Notes under the pieces: generated by a model
Told to the model about the DNA's origin: nothing
The model's database searches: none
What the model saw: only the letters and a program-made list of their open reading frames with translations
DNA from: Pontibacter cellulosilyticus
GTDB taxonomy: Bacteria; Bacteroidota; Bacteroidia; Cytophagales; Hymenobacteraceae
DNA: 64,000 bases
Direction: 5' to 3'
Assembly: GCF_014306105.1 (NCBI RefSeq)
Contig: NZ_JACRVF010000007.1
Location: forward strand, 62,001 to 126,000
Position numbers and translations under genes: made by a program
Shown here: positions 43,286 to 52,924 of the stretch, piece after piece
Position numbering within the stretch: position 1 is the first letter of the stretch
Layout: every line of letters starts with the position of its first letter

Positions 43286-44149
43286 ATGACAAAGCTTAGA
43301 AAGACAAGCAAAACAAAGCTCCAGGATCAGGAGCTGAACACAGGCAGCGGGCAAACTATCCTGAAGCCGGATGTAAACGAGAACAAGGCAAGATCAGTAA
43401 CTGATTTGCGCGAAAGCGGCCAGGTTACTGCGCCTCCTGCCTCGCCAGAGGACAAAAAGATTCGCCAGGCATTTGTAGACAAAGATTGGAATGAGATAAA
43501 GATCGCAGACTCGTGGCAGATATTTAAAGTAATGTCGGAGTTTGTGGAAGGATTTGAGAAACTGGCTAAAATTGGCCCATGCGTTTCTATCTTCGGCTCT
43601 GCCCGTACTAAAAACACACACAAGTATTACATTATGGCCGAGGAGATTGCCGCTAAGTTGGTGCGCCACGGTTACGGTGTAATTACAGGCGGAGGCCCAG
43701 GCATTATGGAGGCCGGCAACAAAGGTGCTCACTCAGAAGGCGGCAAATCTGTGGGTCTTAACATCCACCTGCCGTTCGAGCAGTTCAACAATATTTATAT
43801 CGACTCAGATAAGTTGATCAATTTTGATTACTTCTTTGTGCGTAAAGTAATGTTTGTGAAGTATGCGCAGGGCTTCGTGGTTATGCCAGGTGGCTTTGGT
43901 ACGCTTGATGAGTTGTTCGAGGCGATCACGCTGATCCAGACCAAGAAGATCGGTGCATTCCCAATCGTGCTGGTAGGCCGTGAGTACTGGAGTGGCCTAA
44001 TGCAGTGGGTAGAGGATGTGATGCTGAAAGTGGAAAGTAACATCAGCCCAGAAGATTTGGATCTGGTACACATCGTAGATGACCCGTCGGAAGCTGTAAA
44101 AGTGATTGACGATTTCTACAGCAAATACCTGCTGTCTCCAAACTTCTAA
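43286..44149 (+). CDS. LOG-family protein (TIGR00730), cytokinin riboside monophosphate hydrolase-like
   Basis: After a charged N-terminal extension of about 75 residues the Rossmann-like LOG domain shows SIFGSART, GGGPGIMEAGNKGA and the active-site motif MPGGFGTLDELFE. LOG enzymes release the base from nucleoside monophosphates. In bacteria the group overlaps with nucleosidases of purine metabolism, so plant-hormone synthesis should not be assumed. The longer N-terminus is typical of the Bacteroidota form. It is single, preceded by two hairpins and followed by a terminator. Confidence 0.88.
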   Translation: MTKLRKTSKTKLQDQELNTGSGQTILKPDVNENKARSVTDLRESGQVTAPPASPEDKKIRQAFVDKDWNEIKIADSWQIFKVMSEFVEGFEKLAKIGPCVSIFGSARTKNTHKYYIMAEEIAAKLVRHGYGVITGGGPGIMEAGNKGAHSEGGKSVGLNIHLPFEQFNNIYIDSDKLINFDYFFVRKVMFVKYAQGFVVMPGGFGTLDELFEAITLIQTKKIGAFPIVLVGREYWSGLMQWVEDVMLKVESNISPEDLDLVHIVDDPSEAVKVIDDFYSKYLLSPNF

Positions 44150-44172
44150 GAGAAAGAGGTTTTATACTTACA

Positions 44173-44204
44173 CGAAAGCCCGCTGCCCTGGTAGCGGGCT
44201 TTCG
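44173..44204 (+). terminator. Terminator of the LOG gene
   Basis: CGAAAGCCCGCT (44173-44184) and AGCGGGCTTTCG (44193-44204) form the stem, with a TATACTT copy just before it and TTTTATACTA after it. Confidence 0.83.
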
Positions 44205-44265
44205 CTTTTATACTATATTTGTTAGGGAAGTATACAGAAACTTTCATTACTAAGGCCTTAACGAT

Positions 44266-44351
44266 TTGTCATATCGAACAACGTCAGAGATTTCTATAAA
44301 ACTTGTATAAGAGAATCCTAAAAAGATCTCTCACGATGTTCGAGATGACAA
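44266..44351. repeat. REP-like palindromic element before the AraC gene
   Basis: Arms 44266-44291 and 44326-44351 are complementary at 23 of 26 positions (TTGTCAT.TCGAACA.CGT.AGAGAT). The sequence resembles palindromes of the TGTCATTTCGAAC type often seen between Bacteroidota genes. It ends 43 bases before the AraC start. Confidence 0.55.
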
Positions 44352-44394
44352 CTTTATCTCATACACACAATCACTTATTCTGCTTTAACCACCC

Positions 44395-45261
44395 ATGCCC
44401 AAACAAAACATCCTGCACTTCGATTTTCTTCGGAATAAGTATGGCCAAGAGCTGCTACTGGATGTGGGGCGTATGGAATCGCTGCAGAACTTTGTGCTTT
44501 CGGACACACCGCATGTGCTTTCGTTTTACGACATCATGTTCCTGGAGCACGGCAGCGGCACCTTTAGCTTAGACGGAGTGGCTTATACTTTGGAACCGGG
44601 AAGGATAGTATTTACCTCGCCGGGGCAGGTACGTCAGTGGAATGCAAAAGGCGAAGTGGCTGGCTATACTTTATTTTTTGAGGAGGATTTTATCACCAGC
44701 TTTTTTAATGATCCGCTTTTCCTGAGCCGGTTTCAGTTCTTTAACAATGCAGGGCAACCTTCCGGTATACTCGCACCTGCTTCTGGTTTCCAGCAGCACC
44801 AGCAAACCATACAGGCCATTGAACAGGAGATAAAGCAACTGCAGAACGACAGCCCTCATATGCTGCGCGCTTTGCTGTACCAGTTGCTCATTAGCCTAAA
44901 CCGCTTATATGCCCAGCAGCACAGCACCAACGCCGATACCGAGGGCAACCACGTTGTTTATACTTTCCGGAAGCTGCTGGAGCAACATTACCAGCAAAAG
45001 CACCAGGTGCAGGAGTACGCGCAGTTGCTGCATACTACTCCTGCGCATCTAAACAGTATTACCCAGCGGTACTTCGGGGCCACTGCCTCTACGCTTATCA
45101 AAAACCGCCTGCTACTGGAGGCGAAACGGCAACTGCTGTATACTTCCAAAACCGTAGCTGAGATTGCCTACAGCCTCAACTTCTCCGATACCGCCAACTT
45201 CAACCGCTTCTTCCGCACACAGGTGGGGCAGTCGCCGAAGATCTATCGCAGCCAAGTATAA
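44395..45261 (+). CDS. AraC-family transcriptional regulator
   Basis: An N-terminal cupin-like sensing domain (about 30-120; FLEHGSGTFSLDGVAYTLEPG) precedes two helix-turn-helix motifs (about 190-288) with VQEYAQLLHTTPAHLNSI and TVAEIAYSLNFSDTANFNRFF, then GQSPKIYR. This is the usual AraC layout of 288 residues. It would bind DNA in response to a small ligand. The target may be the downstream LamG-like secreted protein gene, but that gene has its own promoter-like sequence. Confidence 0.93.
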   Translation: MPKQNILHFDFLRNKYGQELLLDVGRMESLQNFVLSDTPHVLSFYDIMFLEHGSGTFSLDGVAYTLEPGRIVFTSPGQVRQWNAKGEVAGYTLFFEEDFITSFFNDPLFLSRFQFFNNAGQPSGILAPASGFQQHQQTIQAIEQEIKQLQNDSPHMLRALLYQLLISLNRLYAQQHSTNADTEGNHVVYTFRKLLEQHYQQKHQVQEYAQLLHTTPAHLNSITQRYFGATASTLIKNRLLLEAKRQLLYTSKTVAEIAYSLNFSDTANFNRFFRTQVGQSPKIYRSQV

Positions 45262-45291
45262 ATTGACCATAACAACCTGCAAAACGACCTG

Positions 45292-45320
45292 TTGCAGCGC
45301 CATACTTTAGCCGACCTTTG
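45292..45320 (+). promoter_or_regulatory. Possible promoter of the gene at 45373
   Basis: TTG (45292-45294), 18 bases, then GACCTTTG (45313-45320), one mismatch from TAnnTTTG. Confidence 0.33.
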
Positions 45321-45372
45321 TACTATGCAGTTCGAGCAAAAACTGCTTTAATTAACAGTACAAAGTAAGACT

Positions 45373-46485
45373 ATGAAAAAGCTATTCGTTTTTCTGTGGA
45401 GTTTAGTCATAAGCGCAACCGCTATGGCCAGTGAAGGTAAATTTTCATTTAACTCAGGTAACTGGGCCGCTGATGGGGAAAAAACAAAAGTAGAAAAGCA
45501 CCTGGGGCAGGAAAGCCTGTACCTGCAGCGCGGGCACTTGCTTTACCAGGAGGCTGAGATGCAGGATGGAATTCTGGAGGTAGACATTGCGCCAGATCCG
45601 GCACGCGGTATGGCTGGCATCATCTTCCGGCACGACGGCAAAAACAACTACGAAGAAATTTACATTCGCCAAGGCAAGTCGGGGCAGCCGGACGCGCTGC
45701 AGTACACACCTGTGTTCAACGGAAGCAGTTCGTGGCAGCTGTACGCCGAGCACCAGTCAAGGCAGGTGTTTAAACCGGGTGAGTGGATCCACTTAAAGAT
45801 ACACGTACAGGGCGCTCTGGCAAAAGTATACCTCGACCACTCCGACACACCGGCTATGGTCATACCTAACTTGCTTCACGGCAGCAAAGGCGGCAAGTTT
45901 GGCCTCTGGACTTTGAATGGGGCGCACTTCAGCAACTTCAACTTTACGCCTCTAAATCCCGCCTCAGCACCTACCACAACAGTTAGTACAGATTTGCCGG
46001 CCAATGCTATACAAAGATGGCAAGTATCGCAGCCGTTTCTGGTAAAGGATGTACAGCCCGAATCATGGCCGAACCTGCAGCAGCTAAAGTGGGAGACGTT
46101 ACCTACCGATGCACAAGGGTTACTAAATATCGCTCAGTACCGCAGCAAGCAGGAAGCGGAAGCGTTTGAGAGCAACACCGATGATATGGTGTGGGTGAAG
46201 CTGGAACTTAAATCAGATAAGGAGCAGACAAAGAAGCTATACTTTGAGTACAGCAACAAAGCGCACGTGCTGGTAAACGGACAGCCTATTTTCTTCGGCG
46301 ACAACAGCTTCAGAGCCAAAAACATGATCTTTAGGGGCGAAATAGACAAAAATCTCCGCACCAACGCTCTTTACCTCCCGCTTAGAAGAGGTAGTAATAC
46401 CATACTTGTCGCTTTGTCGTCTAGGGCTAATGGTTGGGGTATTATGGGACGGTTTGAAGACATGACAGGAATTAGTATAAAATAA
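45373..46485 (+). CDS. Secreted protein with LamG/GH16-like N-terminal and galactose-binding-like C-terminal domain
   Basis: A signal peptide (about 1-19, ending AMAS) leads to a concanavalin-type beta-sandwich (about 22-195) with GILEVDIAPDPARGMAGIIFRHDGKNNYEEIYIRQ and WIHLKIHVQGALAKVYLD, features shared with DUF1080/LamG proteins. The C-terminal domain (about 215-370; HVLVNGQPIFFGDNSF, SNTILVALSSRANGWGIMG) resembles galactose-binding beta-sandwiches. It probably binds or acts on a glycan in the envelope. Its location next to an AraC regulator hints at control by a sugar or metabolite. Confidence 0.7.
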   Translation: MKKLFVFLWSLVISATAMASEGKFSFNSGNWAADGEKTKVEKHLGQESLYLQRGHLLYQEAEMQDGILEVDIAPDPARGMAGIIFRHDGKNNYEEIYIRQGKSGQPDALQYTPVFNGSSSWQLYAEHQSRQVFKPGEWIHLKIHVQGALAKVYLDHSDTPAMVIPNLLHGSKGGKFGLWTLNGAHFSNFNFTPLNPASAPTTTVSTDLPANAIQRWQVSQPFLVKDVQPESWPNLQQLKWETLPTDAQGLLNIAQYRSKQEAEAFESNTDDMVWVKLELKSDKEQTKKLYFEYSNKAHVLVNGQPIFFGDNSFRAKNMIFRGEIDKNLRTNALYLPLRRGSNTILVALSSRANGWGIMGRFEDMTGISIK

Positions 46486-46510
46486 AATGTTTGATTGATT
46501 TTTTGAGTAC

Positions 46511-46535
46511 AGCCCTTGCCGCTTCGGCAAGGGCT
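46511..46535 (+). terminator. Terminator after the LamG-like gene
   Basis: AGCCCTTGCCG / CGGCAAGGGCT with a 3-base loop followed by TTTTTG. It shows that the downstream CDS cannot start at 46491. Confidence 0.88.
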
Positions 46536-46542
46536 TTTTGTT

Positions 46543-46550
46543 TACTTTTG
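46543..46550 (+). promoter_or_regulatory. Possible -7 element of the gliding-motility gene
   Basis: TACTTTTG matches TAnnTTTG and lies 90 bases before the chosen ATG at 46641. No well-spaced -33 TTG. Confidence 0.28.
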
Positions 46551-46640
46551 TTTACTAAAATATCTGCAACAACCTCTTTACCATTACAATCCAACAGCTA
46601 TATTTACAGCATATTGGACAAATCAGCTCAAAAAAATAGT

Positions 46641-49376
46641 ATGGCTCTTGGTAACAGTTTTCGTACGTGGTGTAAATGGCCATTAATGCTACTGCTTTGC
46701 TGCATAACTCAGCTAACGGCACAGGCACAGTTCCAAGATCAAAAGCACACCAACATCTGGTACTTTGGCACTGCTGGCCTCGACTTTAACAGCGGCAAAC
46801 CAGTTCCACTTACTAACAGCGCCATGGACGCTTTCGAAGGTACTGCTTCTATTGCTGATGATCAGGGCAACTTGCTTTTTTACTCTGATGGCACCACTGT
46901 TTGGAACAAGCAGCACCAGGTAATGGCCAATGGCAGCGGCTTACTGGGCCACTCAAGCTCAGCGCAATCCTGCCTTATAGTACCTAAACCCGGTAGCAAA
47001 ACTATCTACTACCTTTTTACAACCGACAATAACGGTCGCTCCAATGGCTTACGCTACAGCACCATTGATATGTCCAGAGCAGGTGGTTTAGGTGAAGTAA
47101 CAGAGAAAAACATACTTCTTTACACCCCTACAGCAGAAAAGCTTACAGCCACACTGCATCAAAACAAAAAGGATATCTGGGTGGTATCGCACGAGTATGG
47201 TTCCAACACTTACTATTCCTACTTGGTTACTGAAAATGGCATCAAGACTGTTGCCACTAAAAGCAGTATCGGCAATACTATTCCTTCTGACCTAAACGGC
47301 GTATCTGCTATTGGGTGCATGAAAATATCCCCTGACGGTAGCAAAATAGCAGTCACTAATTTTATAGGTAACAGTGTGCAGATATTCGCATTTGATAAAA
47401 CTACCGGCATGCTGTTGTCACTGCCTTCTCTCTCTTCCAGCGTTAGTTTGCCTGTGGGCACCTCACCCTATGGAGTTGAGTTTTCGCCGGACAACACGAA
47501 GCTTTACGTTACGGTAGATGCGGGCACAAGGCTGATCCAGTACGACCTTAGCTCTAATTTAGAAGCTACAATAATCGCTTCCCGCAGAGAAGTAGCTCAA
47601 ATTAACCTTAATTCCAGCACTCGCTATGTCGGAAACAGTCTTCAGTTGGGCCCTGATGGAAAAATTTACGTTGCAAAAGTTACTAACACACATATTGGCG
47701 TCATTAATAACCCCAATGCAGCAGGCGCTGCCATCAACTACGTAGACAATGGCGTTGATTTAGGCGGCAGGAAAAGCCAAATGGGCTTACCGGCGTTTAT
47801 ACAAAGCTACTTCAGTTATTCATATGATGTAAAGTATACACTTAACTGCTTTGGCCAACCCAGCCACTTCTCTTTTGACGCACCGCCATGGGAGCAGCCT
47901 ACCTTTATGCAGTGGGATTTTGGCGACCCGGCATCCGGGGCAAACAATACCTCCAGCAATCTTAGCGCCAGCCATAACTTCAGCGCCCCTGGTACCTATA
48001 CAGTTACTTTTACCCGCCACATCAACAACAAAACTGAAACCTATGCTATTACCTTTCAAATTCAAGCTCCGCCGGTAGTAGACTTGGGTCCTGAGCGAAA
48101 AATATGTCCGGGCGCTTCAGTTACATTAGGTGCTACTATAGCTAATGCAAACTATACCTGGAGTACTGGCGCTACTTCCCCTACCATCACTACCTCCACT
48201 CCTGGTACATATTGGGTGGATGTGAAAGTTGGCAACTGTACCACTCGCGCCACTGTTAAAGTGTCGCATTTGCCTTTACCTGTTGTAAATTTAGGTCCGG
48301 ATAAAGAGTTATGCCAAGGAGATGTGTTAGGATTAAACGCATTTAACCAAGGCACCACTTACCGTTGGCAAGATGGCTCTACCGATGCTACCTTTAGAGT
48401 TACGAGCCCCGGCACATATCGTGTAGAGGTAACTAATGCAGAAGGCTGTACAGTAGTCGACGAAATCAACATCAAGTATAACGATTTGCCTGTTGTTAAC
48501 CTGGGGCCGGACAAGGATATCTGCGCCAATACCACCATTACGCTTGATGCCACTCAATCCGGCATGACCTACAGGTGGCAGGATGGCAGCACGGCTCCTA
48601 CTTTCACTGTAAGGGCCCCGGGCAAGTATTCGGTAACGCTTACCAACAGCAAAGGCTGCAGTGCTACTGGCTCCATCAACATTAACCATTTGCCTCTACC
48701 TGTAGTAAACCTTGGCCGAGATACGACCCTTTGCACCGGCGAAACACTGCTGCTTAATGCTACCTTTCCTAACTCTACCTATCTGTGGCAGGATGGCTCT
48801 ACCAGCCCAACCTTTACTGTAAAAGAAAGCGGTACCTATTGGGTAGATGTAACCAATGAGTTTGGCTGCACTGTACGCGATCAGATTTGGGTGCCTTATC
48901 TGGTACGCCCTACCATTTTCCTGGGCAACGACACCACCCTTTGCTACGGCGACACACTAGTGATAGGCAGGGAACTACCAGGAGGCGTAAAGTATAAATG
49001 GCAGGACGGCAGCACTGAGGCAAAGCTTACAGTTACCAAACCTGGAGTATATAAGCTTAGCGCCTACAACCAGCACTGCGAAGCCAACGACGAGATACGG
49101 ATTAAATTTAAAGATTGTGTTGGCGGCTTGTTTGTACCAAATATCATCACTCCTAATGGCGATGGCTTAAACGATGTGTTCTTTGTGCATGGCCTTATGG
49201 AAGATAACTGGGAGCTGAAGATCTATAGCCGCTGGGGAAAGGAAGTATACCGCGCCAACAATTATAAAAACGACTGGGCACCGCCTGCCGCAGCAGGTAC
49301 TGGTGTATACTTCTATCATCTTACACACCCAGCCACAGGCAGAACATATAAGGGATCGCTGGAGGTAGTCTTTTAG
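46641..49376 (+). CDS. Gliding-motility-associated (CHU_C, T9SS type B) secreted protein with five tandem Ig-like repeats
   Basis: The ATG at 46641 gives a proper signal peptide (ending AQAQ) and avoids the terminator that an upstream start would include. The 911-residue product has a beta-propeller-like region (about 30-390; GTTVWNKQHQVM, FSPDNTKLYVTVD), a PKD domain (about 400-475; WDFGDPASG, FSAPGTYTVTF) and five repeats of about 70 residues starting near nt 48076, 48285, 48490, 48700 and 48910. Each repeat has NLGPDK-type starts, a Cys, and WQDGST. The CHU_C domain (about 825-911) has FVPNIITPNGDGLNDVF. It is exported by T9SS and probably surface-exposed. Confidence 0.92.
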   Translation: MALGNSFRTWCKWPLMLLLCCITQLTAQAQFQDQKHTNIWYFGTAGLDFNSGKPVPLTNSAMDAFEGTASIADDQGNLLFYSDGTTVWNKQHQVMANGSGLLGHSSSAQSCLIVPKPGSKTIYYLFTTDNNGRSNGLRYSTIDMSRAGGLGEVTEKNILLYTPTAEKLTATLHQNKKDIWVVSHEYGSNTYYSYLVTENGIKTVATKSSIGNTIPSDLNGVSAIGCMKISPDGSKIAVTNFIGNSVQIFAFDKTTGMLLSLPSLSSSVSLPVGTSPYGVEFSPDNTKLYVTVDAGTRLIQYDLSSNLEATIIASRREVAQINLNSSTRYVGNSLQLGPDGKIYVAKVTNTHIGVINNPNAAGAAINYVDNGVDLGGRKSQMGLPAFIQSYFSYSYDVKYTLNCFGQPSHFSFDAPPWEQPTFMQWDFGDPASGANNTSSNLSASHNFSAPGTYTVTFTRHINNKTETYAITFQIQAPPVVDLGPERKICPGASVTLGATIANANYTWSTGATSPTITTSTPGTYWVDVKVGNCTTRATVKVSHLPLPVVNLGPDKELCQGDVLGLNAFNQGTTYRWQDGSTDATFRVTSPGTYRVEVTNAEGCTVVDEINIKYNDLPVVNLGPDKDICANTTITLDATQSGMTYRWQDGSTAPTFTVRAPGKYSVTLTNSKGCSATGSININHLPLPVVNLGRDTTLCTGETLLLNATFPNSTYLWQDGSTSPTFTVKESGTYWVDVTNEFGCTVRDQIWVPYLVRPTIFLGNDTTLCYGDTLVIGRELPGGVKYKWQDGSTEAKLTVTKPGVYKLSAYNQHCEANDEIRIKFKDCVGGLFVPNIITPNGDGLNDVFFVHGLMEDNWELKIYSRWGKEVYRANNYKNDWAPPAAAGTGVYFYHLTHPATGRTYKGSLEVVF

Positions 49377-49461
49377 CTATTGCCGAGCCTAAGTATAGTA
49401 GCTGTAATGTTCAATATACTTAACGCTACTATGGCCGTATATTTTTAAAGGCGGCAAAACC

Positions 49462-49839
49462 ATGCATGACAAAGACGAAATAAAGCGGCTGAAGAAAAAG
49501 CTGAAAGTACAGGAGAAGAAGAACAGCGAAATCAGGGACCAAATGGCTCTGGAACGCACTGTTTTTGCTAATGAGCGTACTTTTATGGCTTATGTACGCA
49601 CGGCCATAGCCATTATAGGTGCCAGCATCGTGGCTGTTAAGTTTGCCAACGACCTGTACCTGAAAGTTGCCGGTTTTATACTGCTTCCTTTAGGCTTAGC
49701 GCTTGGAGTATATGGCTTTTACCGTTACCGCCTGAAACAGAAAACTATTCTCAACCACCACCAGCATTACTCCAAAACCAGCCATCACCACGCCGAGATT
49801 CACGAAAAGGAAGCAAGCAGCTACGGCAACATAGATTAA
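49462..49839 (+). CDS. DUF202 (YidH-like) membrane protein
   Basis: The 125-residue protein has a charged, coiled-coil-like N-terminus of about 30 residues (Lys-rich), then the DUF202 core LERTVFANERTFMAYVRTAIAIIG and two to three transmembrane helices ending FYRYRLKQK. The C-terminus is His-rich (HHQHYSKTSHHHAEIH) and could bind metal. The core resembles the VTC-type membrane domain. Function unknown; inner membrane. It is alone. Confidence 0.85.
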   Translation: MHDKDEIKRLKKKLKVQEKKNSEIRDQMALERTVFANERTFMAYVRTAIAIIGASIVAVKFANDLYLKVAGFILLPLGLALGVYGFYRYRLKQKTILNHHQHYSKTSHHHAEIHEKEASSYGNID

Positions 49840-49905
49840 GCATCTCCTGCTACTTTACCTGCAGAATGGTAAACCAATTACCTCTGTTTTCTGTTAAGAG
49901 TGGTT

Positions 49906-49929
49906 AGGGTTTTGCTGCTGTAAAACCCT
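49906..49929 (+). terminator. Short hairpin downstream of the DUF202 gene
   Basis: AGGGTTTT/AAAACCCT with an 8-base loop followed after 4 bases by TTTTTG. Likely an intrinsic terminator, but the stem is AT-rich. Confidence 0.5.
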
Positions 49930-49969
49930 TGCATTTTTGTAAATTGCGATTTAAAACCACTTATCCTGA

Positions 49970-52876
49970 ATGGATTTCAACCAAGAGCAACAAACTGCTT
50001 TAACAGGCACAGCAACCAGCGCACAAACCCCAAGTATAAACGGCGATGCGCAACAGATAGAAGTATACGGTGCCCGTGAACATAATCTGAAAAATATCTC
50101 CATTAAGCTACCGCGCTATCAACTGGTAGTGTTTACCGGTATCAGTGGCTCGGGCAAGTCTTCCCTGGCCTTTGATACGATTTATGCCGAAGGGCAGCGC
50201 CGCTACATGGAAACCTTCTCGGCCTATGCCCGCTCATTTATGGGCGGACTTGAGAGGCCGAACGTTGATAAAATAGAGGGGCTTTCGCCGGTAATTTCCA
50301 TTGAGCAGAAAACTACCAGCCGCAACCCACGCTCTACCGTAGGCACCATCACCGAGATTTATGACTTTATGCGACTACTGTGGGCACGTACTGCAGAGGC
50401 ATTCAGTTATGTAACCGGCGATAAAATGGTGCGCCAGAGCGATGATCAAATTGTAAACCACATCTTGGAGAACTTTGACAGCAAACGTATTGTGGTGCTG
50501 GCGCCGGTGGTAAAAGGCCGTAAAGGTCACTACCGCGAGTTGTTCCAGCAGATCCGCAAAATGGGCTTTATTCGTGCCCGCGTAGACGGCGAACTGGTAG
50601 AAATAACGCCAAAGATGCAGGTTGATCGCTACAAGATCCATGACATCGAAATTGTGGTGGACAAGATCGTGGTGAAGGAAGAAGATCGCTTCCGGCTGTC
50701 CAGCTCTATCCAGAATGCCCTGACGCACGGCAAAGGCACGGTGCTTATACTTGATGTGGATGCTGATAAAACGCATTTCTTCTCACGCCACCTCATGGAC
50801 CCTGCCACTGGCATTGCCTACGACGACCCGGCTCCAAACTCCTTTTCGTTTAACTCGCCTTACGGTGCCTGCCCAGTGTGTAACGGCTTGGGAGAGATAC
50901 AGGAGATTACCGAAGAATCAGTTATACCTGACAAGAACTTAAGTATACGCCGGGGTGGTATAGCGCCGTTGGGCGAGTACCGCGACATCTGGATTTTCAA
51001 GCAAATAGAGGCGCTGTTTAAGCACTTCAAGATTTCTGTTTCTACGCCTATAAAAGACCTGCCGGAGGATATGCTGAAGGTGCTACTGTATGGTTTAGAG
51101 GAGGACCTGGAAGTGAATACCAAGAAGGGCAGCTACATCGTGGAGTTTGAGGGCATCATCAATTTCCTCAAAAACCAGATGGACTCCGACTCTGACAACA
51201 TTCGTTCTTGGGTTGAAGATTTTACGCAGAACAGCGTTTGCCCAGAATGTAATGGCCACAGGCTCAAAAAAGAATCGCTGCACTTTAAGATTGACGGCAA
51301 GAACATCGGTGAGCTTTCTGTATTGGATATCACTAAACTAGCCGCTTGGTTTGAGGGACTGGAGGAAAGACTGAGTGAACGCCAGAACGTAATTGCGCGG
51401 GAGCTGCTAAAGGAAATTCGTAAGCGTATCGGCTTTTTGCTGGATGTTGGTTTAGATTATTTGAGCCTGCACCGCCCTGTAAAAACGCTTTCGGGTGGCG
51501 AGAGCCAGCGTATCCGTTTAGCTACCCAGATTGGTACGCAGCTGGTTGGTGTGCTTTATATCATGGACGAGCCAAGTATAGGCCTGCACCAGCGCGACAA
51601 CGAACGTCTGATAAAAGCCTTACAAGATCTCCGCGATCTGGGTAACTCCATTATTGTAGTGGAGCACGACAAAGATATGATCATGCAGTCGGATTATGTC
51701 GTGGATATTGGCCCGGGAGCAGGTATACATGGAGGCCAGGTAGTTACAGCAGGCACACCTGAGCAGATGATGAAAGCCGGAACGACTACTGCAGACTTCC
51801 TGAGCAACCGCAGAGGCATACCTGTACCGCGTAAAAAGCGCGAGGGCAACGGCGAAAAGCTTGTACTCAAAGGCGCAACCGGCCATAACCTGAAAAACGT
51901 GAAGCTGGAGCTGCCATTAGGTAAGATGATCTGTGTAACGGGTGTGTCGGGTAGTGGCAAGTCGTCGCTGATACACGATACGCTGTACCCTATACTTAAC
52001 ACACACTTCTTCAGAGCCAAGCGTGAGCCATTACCTTATAAAAGTATAGAAGGCCTAGAGCACCTGGACAAAGTAATAGAAGTGGACCAGTCGCCGATTG
52101 GCCGTACTCCTCGCTCTAACCCGGCTACTTATACCGGAGTGTTTACAGATATCCGTACGTTGTTTGCGCAATTGCCGGAGGCCAAGATCAGAGGCTACTC
52201 ACCGGGCCGCTTCTCATTTAACGTGAAGGGTGGACGCTGCGAAGCATGTGAGGGTGCTGGTATGCGTACCATTGAAATGAATTTCCTGCCGGATGTGTAT
52301 GTGCCATGCGAAGTGTGCAAAGGCAAACGCTACAACCGCGAAACATTGGAAGTTCGCTTTAAAGGCAAAAGTATAACCGACGTGCTGGATATGACGGTAG
52401 AGCAAGCTGTAGACTTTTTTGAGAGCCAGCCGCGCATACTCCGCAAAATACAGACCCTGAATGACGTTGGCTTGGGATATATTACACTCGGTCAGCAGGC
52501 TACCACTTTATCAGGTGGAGAAGCGCAGCGCGTAAAGTTGGCAACAGAACTCTCCAAGAAGGACACAGGCAAAACACTGTATATTCTGGATGAGCCAACT
52601 ACGGGACTTCACTTCCAGGACATTGAGCACCTGACGGAGGTACTGCATAAGCTAACAGACAAAGGCAATACAGTACTTATTATCGAGCACAACCTGGACC
52701 TGATTAAAGTAGCTGATTATATTATCGACATTGGGCCTGAGGGCGGCGAAGGCGGAGGCACTATAGTTGCAGCCGGAACACCTGAAGAGGTGGCCAATGT
52801 GAAAAAAGGCTATACTTCCCGGTTCCTAAAAGAAGAACTGAAGACCAGCCACTACCGCGAAAACGGTCAGGCCTAG
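49970..52876 (+). CDS. uvrA: Excinuclease ABC subunit A
   Basis: UvrA finds DNA damage for nucleotide excision repair. The 968-residue protein has two ABC modules: GISGSGKSSLAFDTIYAEGQ and GVSGSGKSSLIHDT (Walker A), LSGGESQR and LSGGEAQR signatures. Cys pairs CPVCNG (about residue 300) and CPECNG (about 424) form the first zinc module; CEACEG (about 756) and CEVCKG (about 780) the second. The N-terminal 30 residues (rich in Gln, Thr, Ala) are an extension. Full length; no truncation. It ends at a bidirectional terminator. Confidence 0.98.
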   Translation: MDFNQEQQTALTGTATSAQTPSINGDAQQIEVYGAREHNLKNISIKLPRYQLVVFTGISGSGKSSLAFDTIYAEGQRRYMETFSAYARSFMGGLERPNVDKIEGLSPVISIEQKTTSRNPRSTVGTITEIYDFMRLLWARTAEAFSYVTGDKMVRQSDDQIVNHILENFDSKRIVVLAPVVKGRKGHYRELFQQIRKMGFIRARVDGELVEITPKMQVDRYKIHDIEIVVDKIVVKEEDRFRLSSSIQNALTHGKGTVLILDVDADKTHFFSRHLMDPATGIAYDDPAPNSFSFNSPYGACPVCNGLGEIQEITEESVIPDKNLSIRRGGIAPLGEYRDIWIFKQIEALFKHFKISVSTPIKDLPEDMLKVLLYGLEEDLEVNTKKGSYIVEFEGIINFLKNQMDSDSDNIRSWVEDFTQNSVCPECNGHRLKKESLHFKIDGKNIGELSVLDITKLAAWFEGLEERLSERQNVIARELLKEIRKRIGFLLDVGLDYLSLHRPVKTLSGGESQRIRLATQIGTQLVGVLYIMDEPSIGLHQRDNERLIKALQDLRDLGNSIIVVEHDKDMIMQSDYVVDIGPGAGIHGGQVVTAGTPEQMMKAGTTTADFLSNRRGIPVPRKKREGNGEKLVLKGATGHNLKNVKLELPLGKMICVTGVSGSGKSSLIHDTLYPILNTHFFRAKREPLPYKSIEGLEHLDKVIEVDQSPIGRTPRSNPATYTGVFTDIRTLFAQLPEAKIRGYSPGRFSFNVKGGRCEACEGAGMRTIEMNFLPDVYVPCEVCKGKRYNRETLEVRFKGKSITDVLDMTVEQAVDFFESQPRILRKIQTLNDVGLGYITLGQQATTLSGGEAQRVKLATELSKKDTGKTLYILDEPTTGLHFQDIEHLTEVLHKLTDKGNTVLIIEHNLDLIKVADYIIDIGPEGGEGGGTIVAAGTPEEVANVKKGYTSRFLKEELKTSHYRENGQA

Positions 52877-52890
52877 TTCATATCAAGAAA

Positions 52891-52921
52891 ACGGCAGCTA
52901 CTAAAATATAGTGGCTGCCGT
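52891..52921. terminator. Bidirectional terminator between uvrA and the DUF4142 gene
   Basis: ACGGCAGCTACT (52891-52902) pairs with AGTGGCTGCCGT (52910-52921) with one G-T pair. An A run on the left and T6 on the right allow termination both ways. Confidence 0.82.
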
Positions 52922-52924
52922 TTT

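Noticed and set aside
44205-44394. Possible tRNA in the gap before the AraC gene
   Set aside because: The palindrome is a single long stem, without cloverleaf arms or T-loop sequence.
46491-46640. Extended start of the gliding-motility gene
   Set aside because: It would run through a strong terminator, and the signal peptide starts only at 46641.
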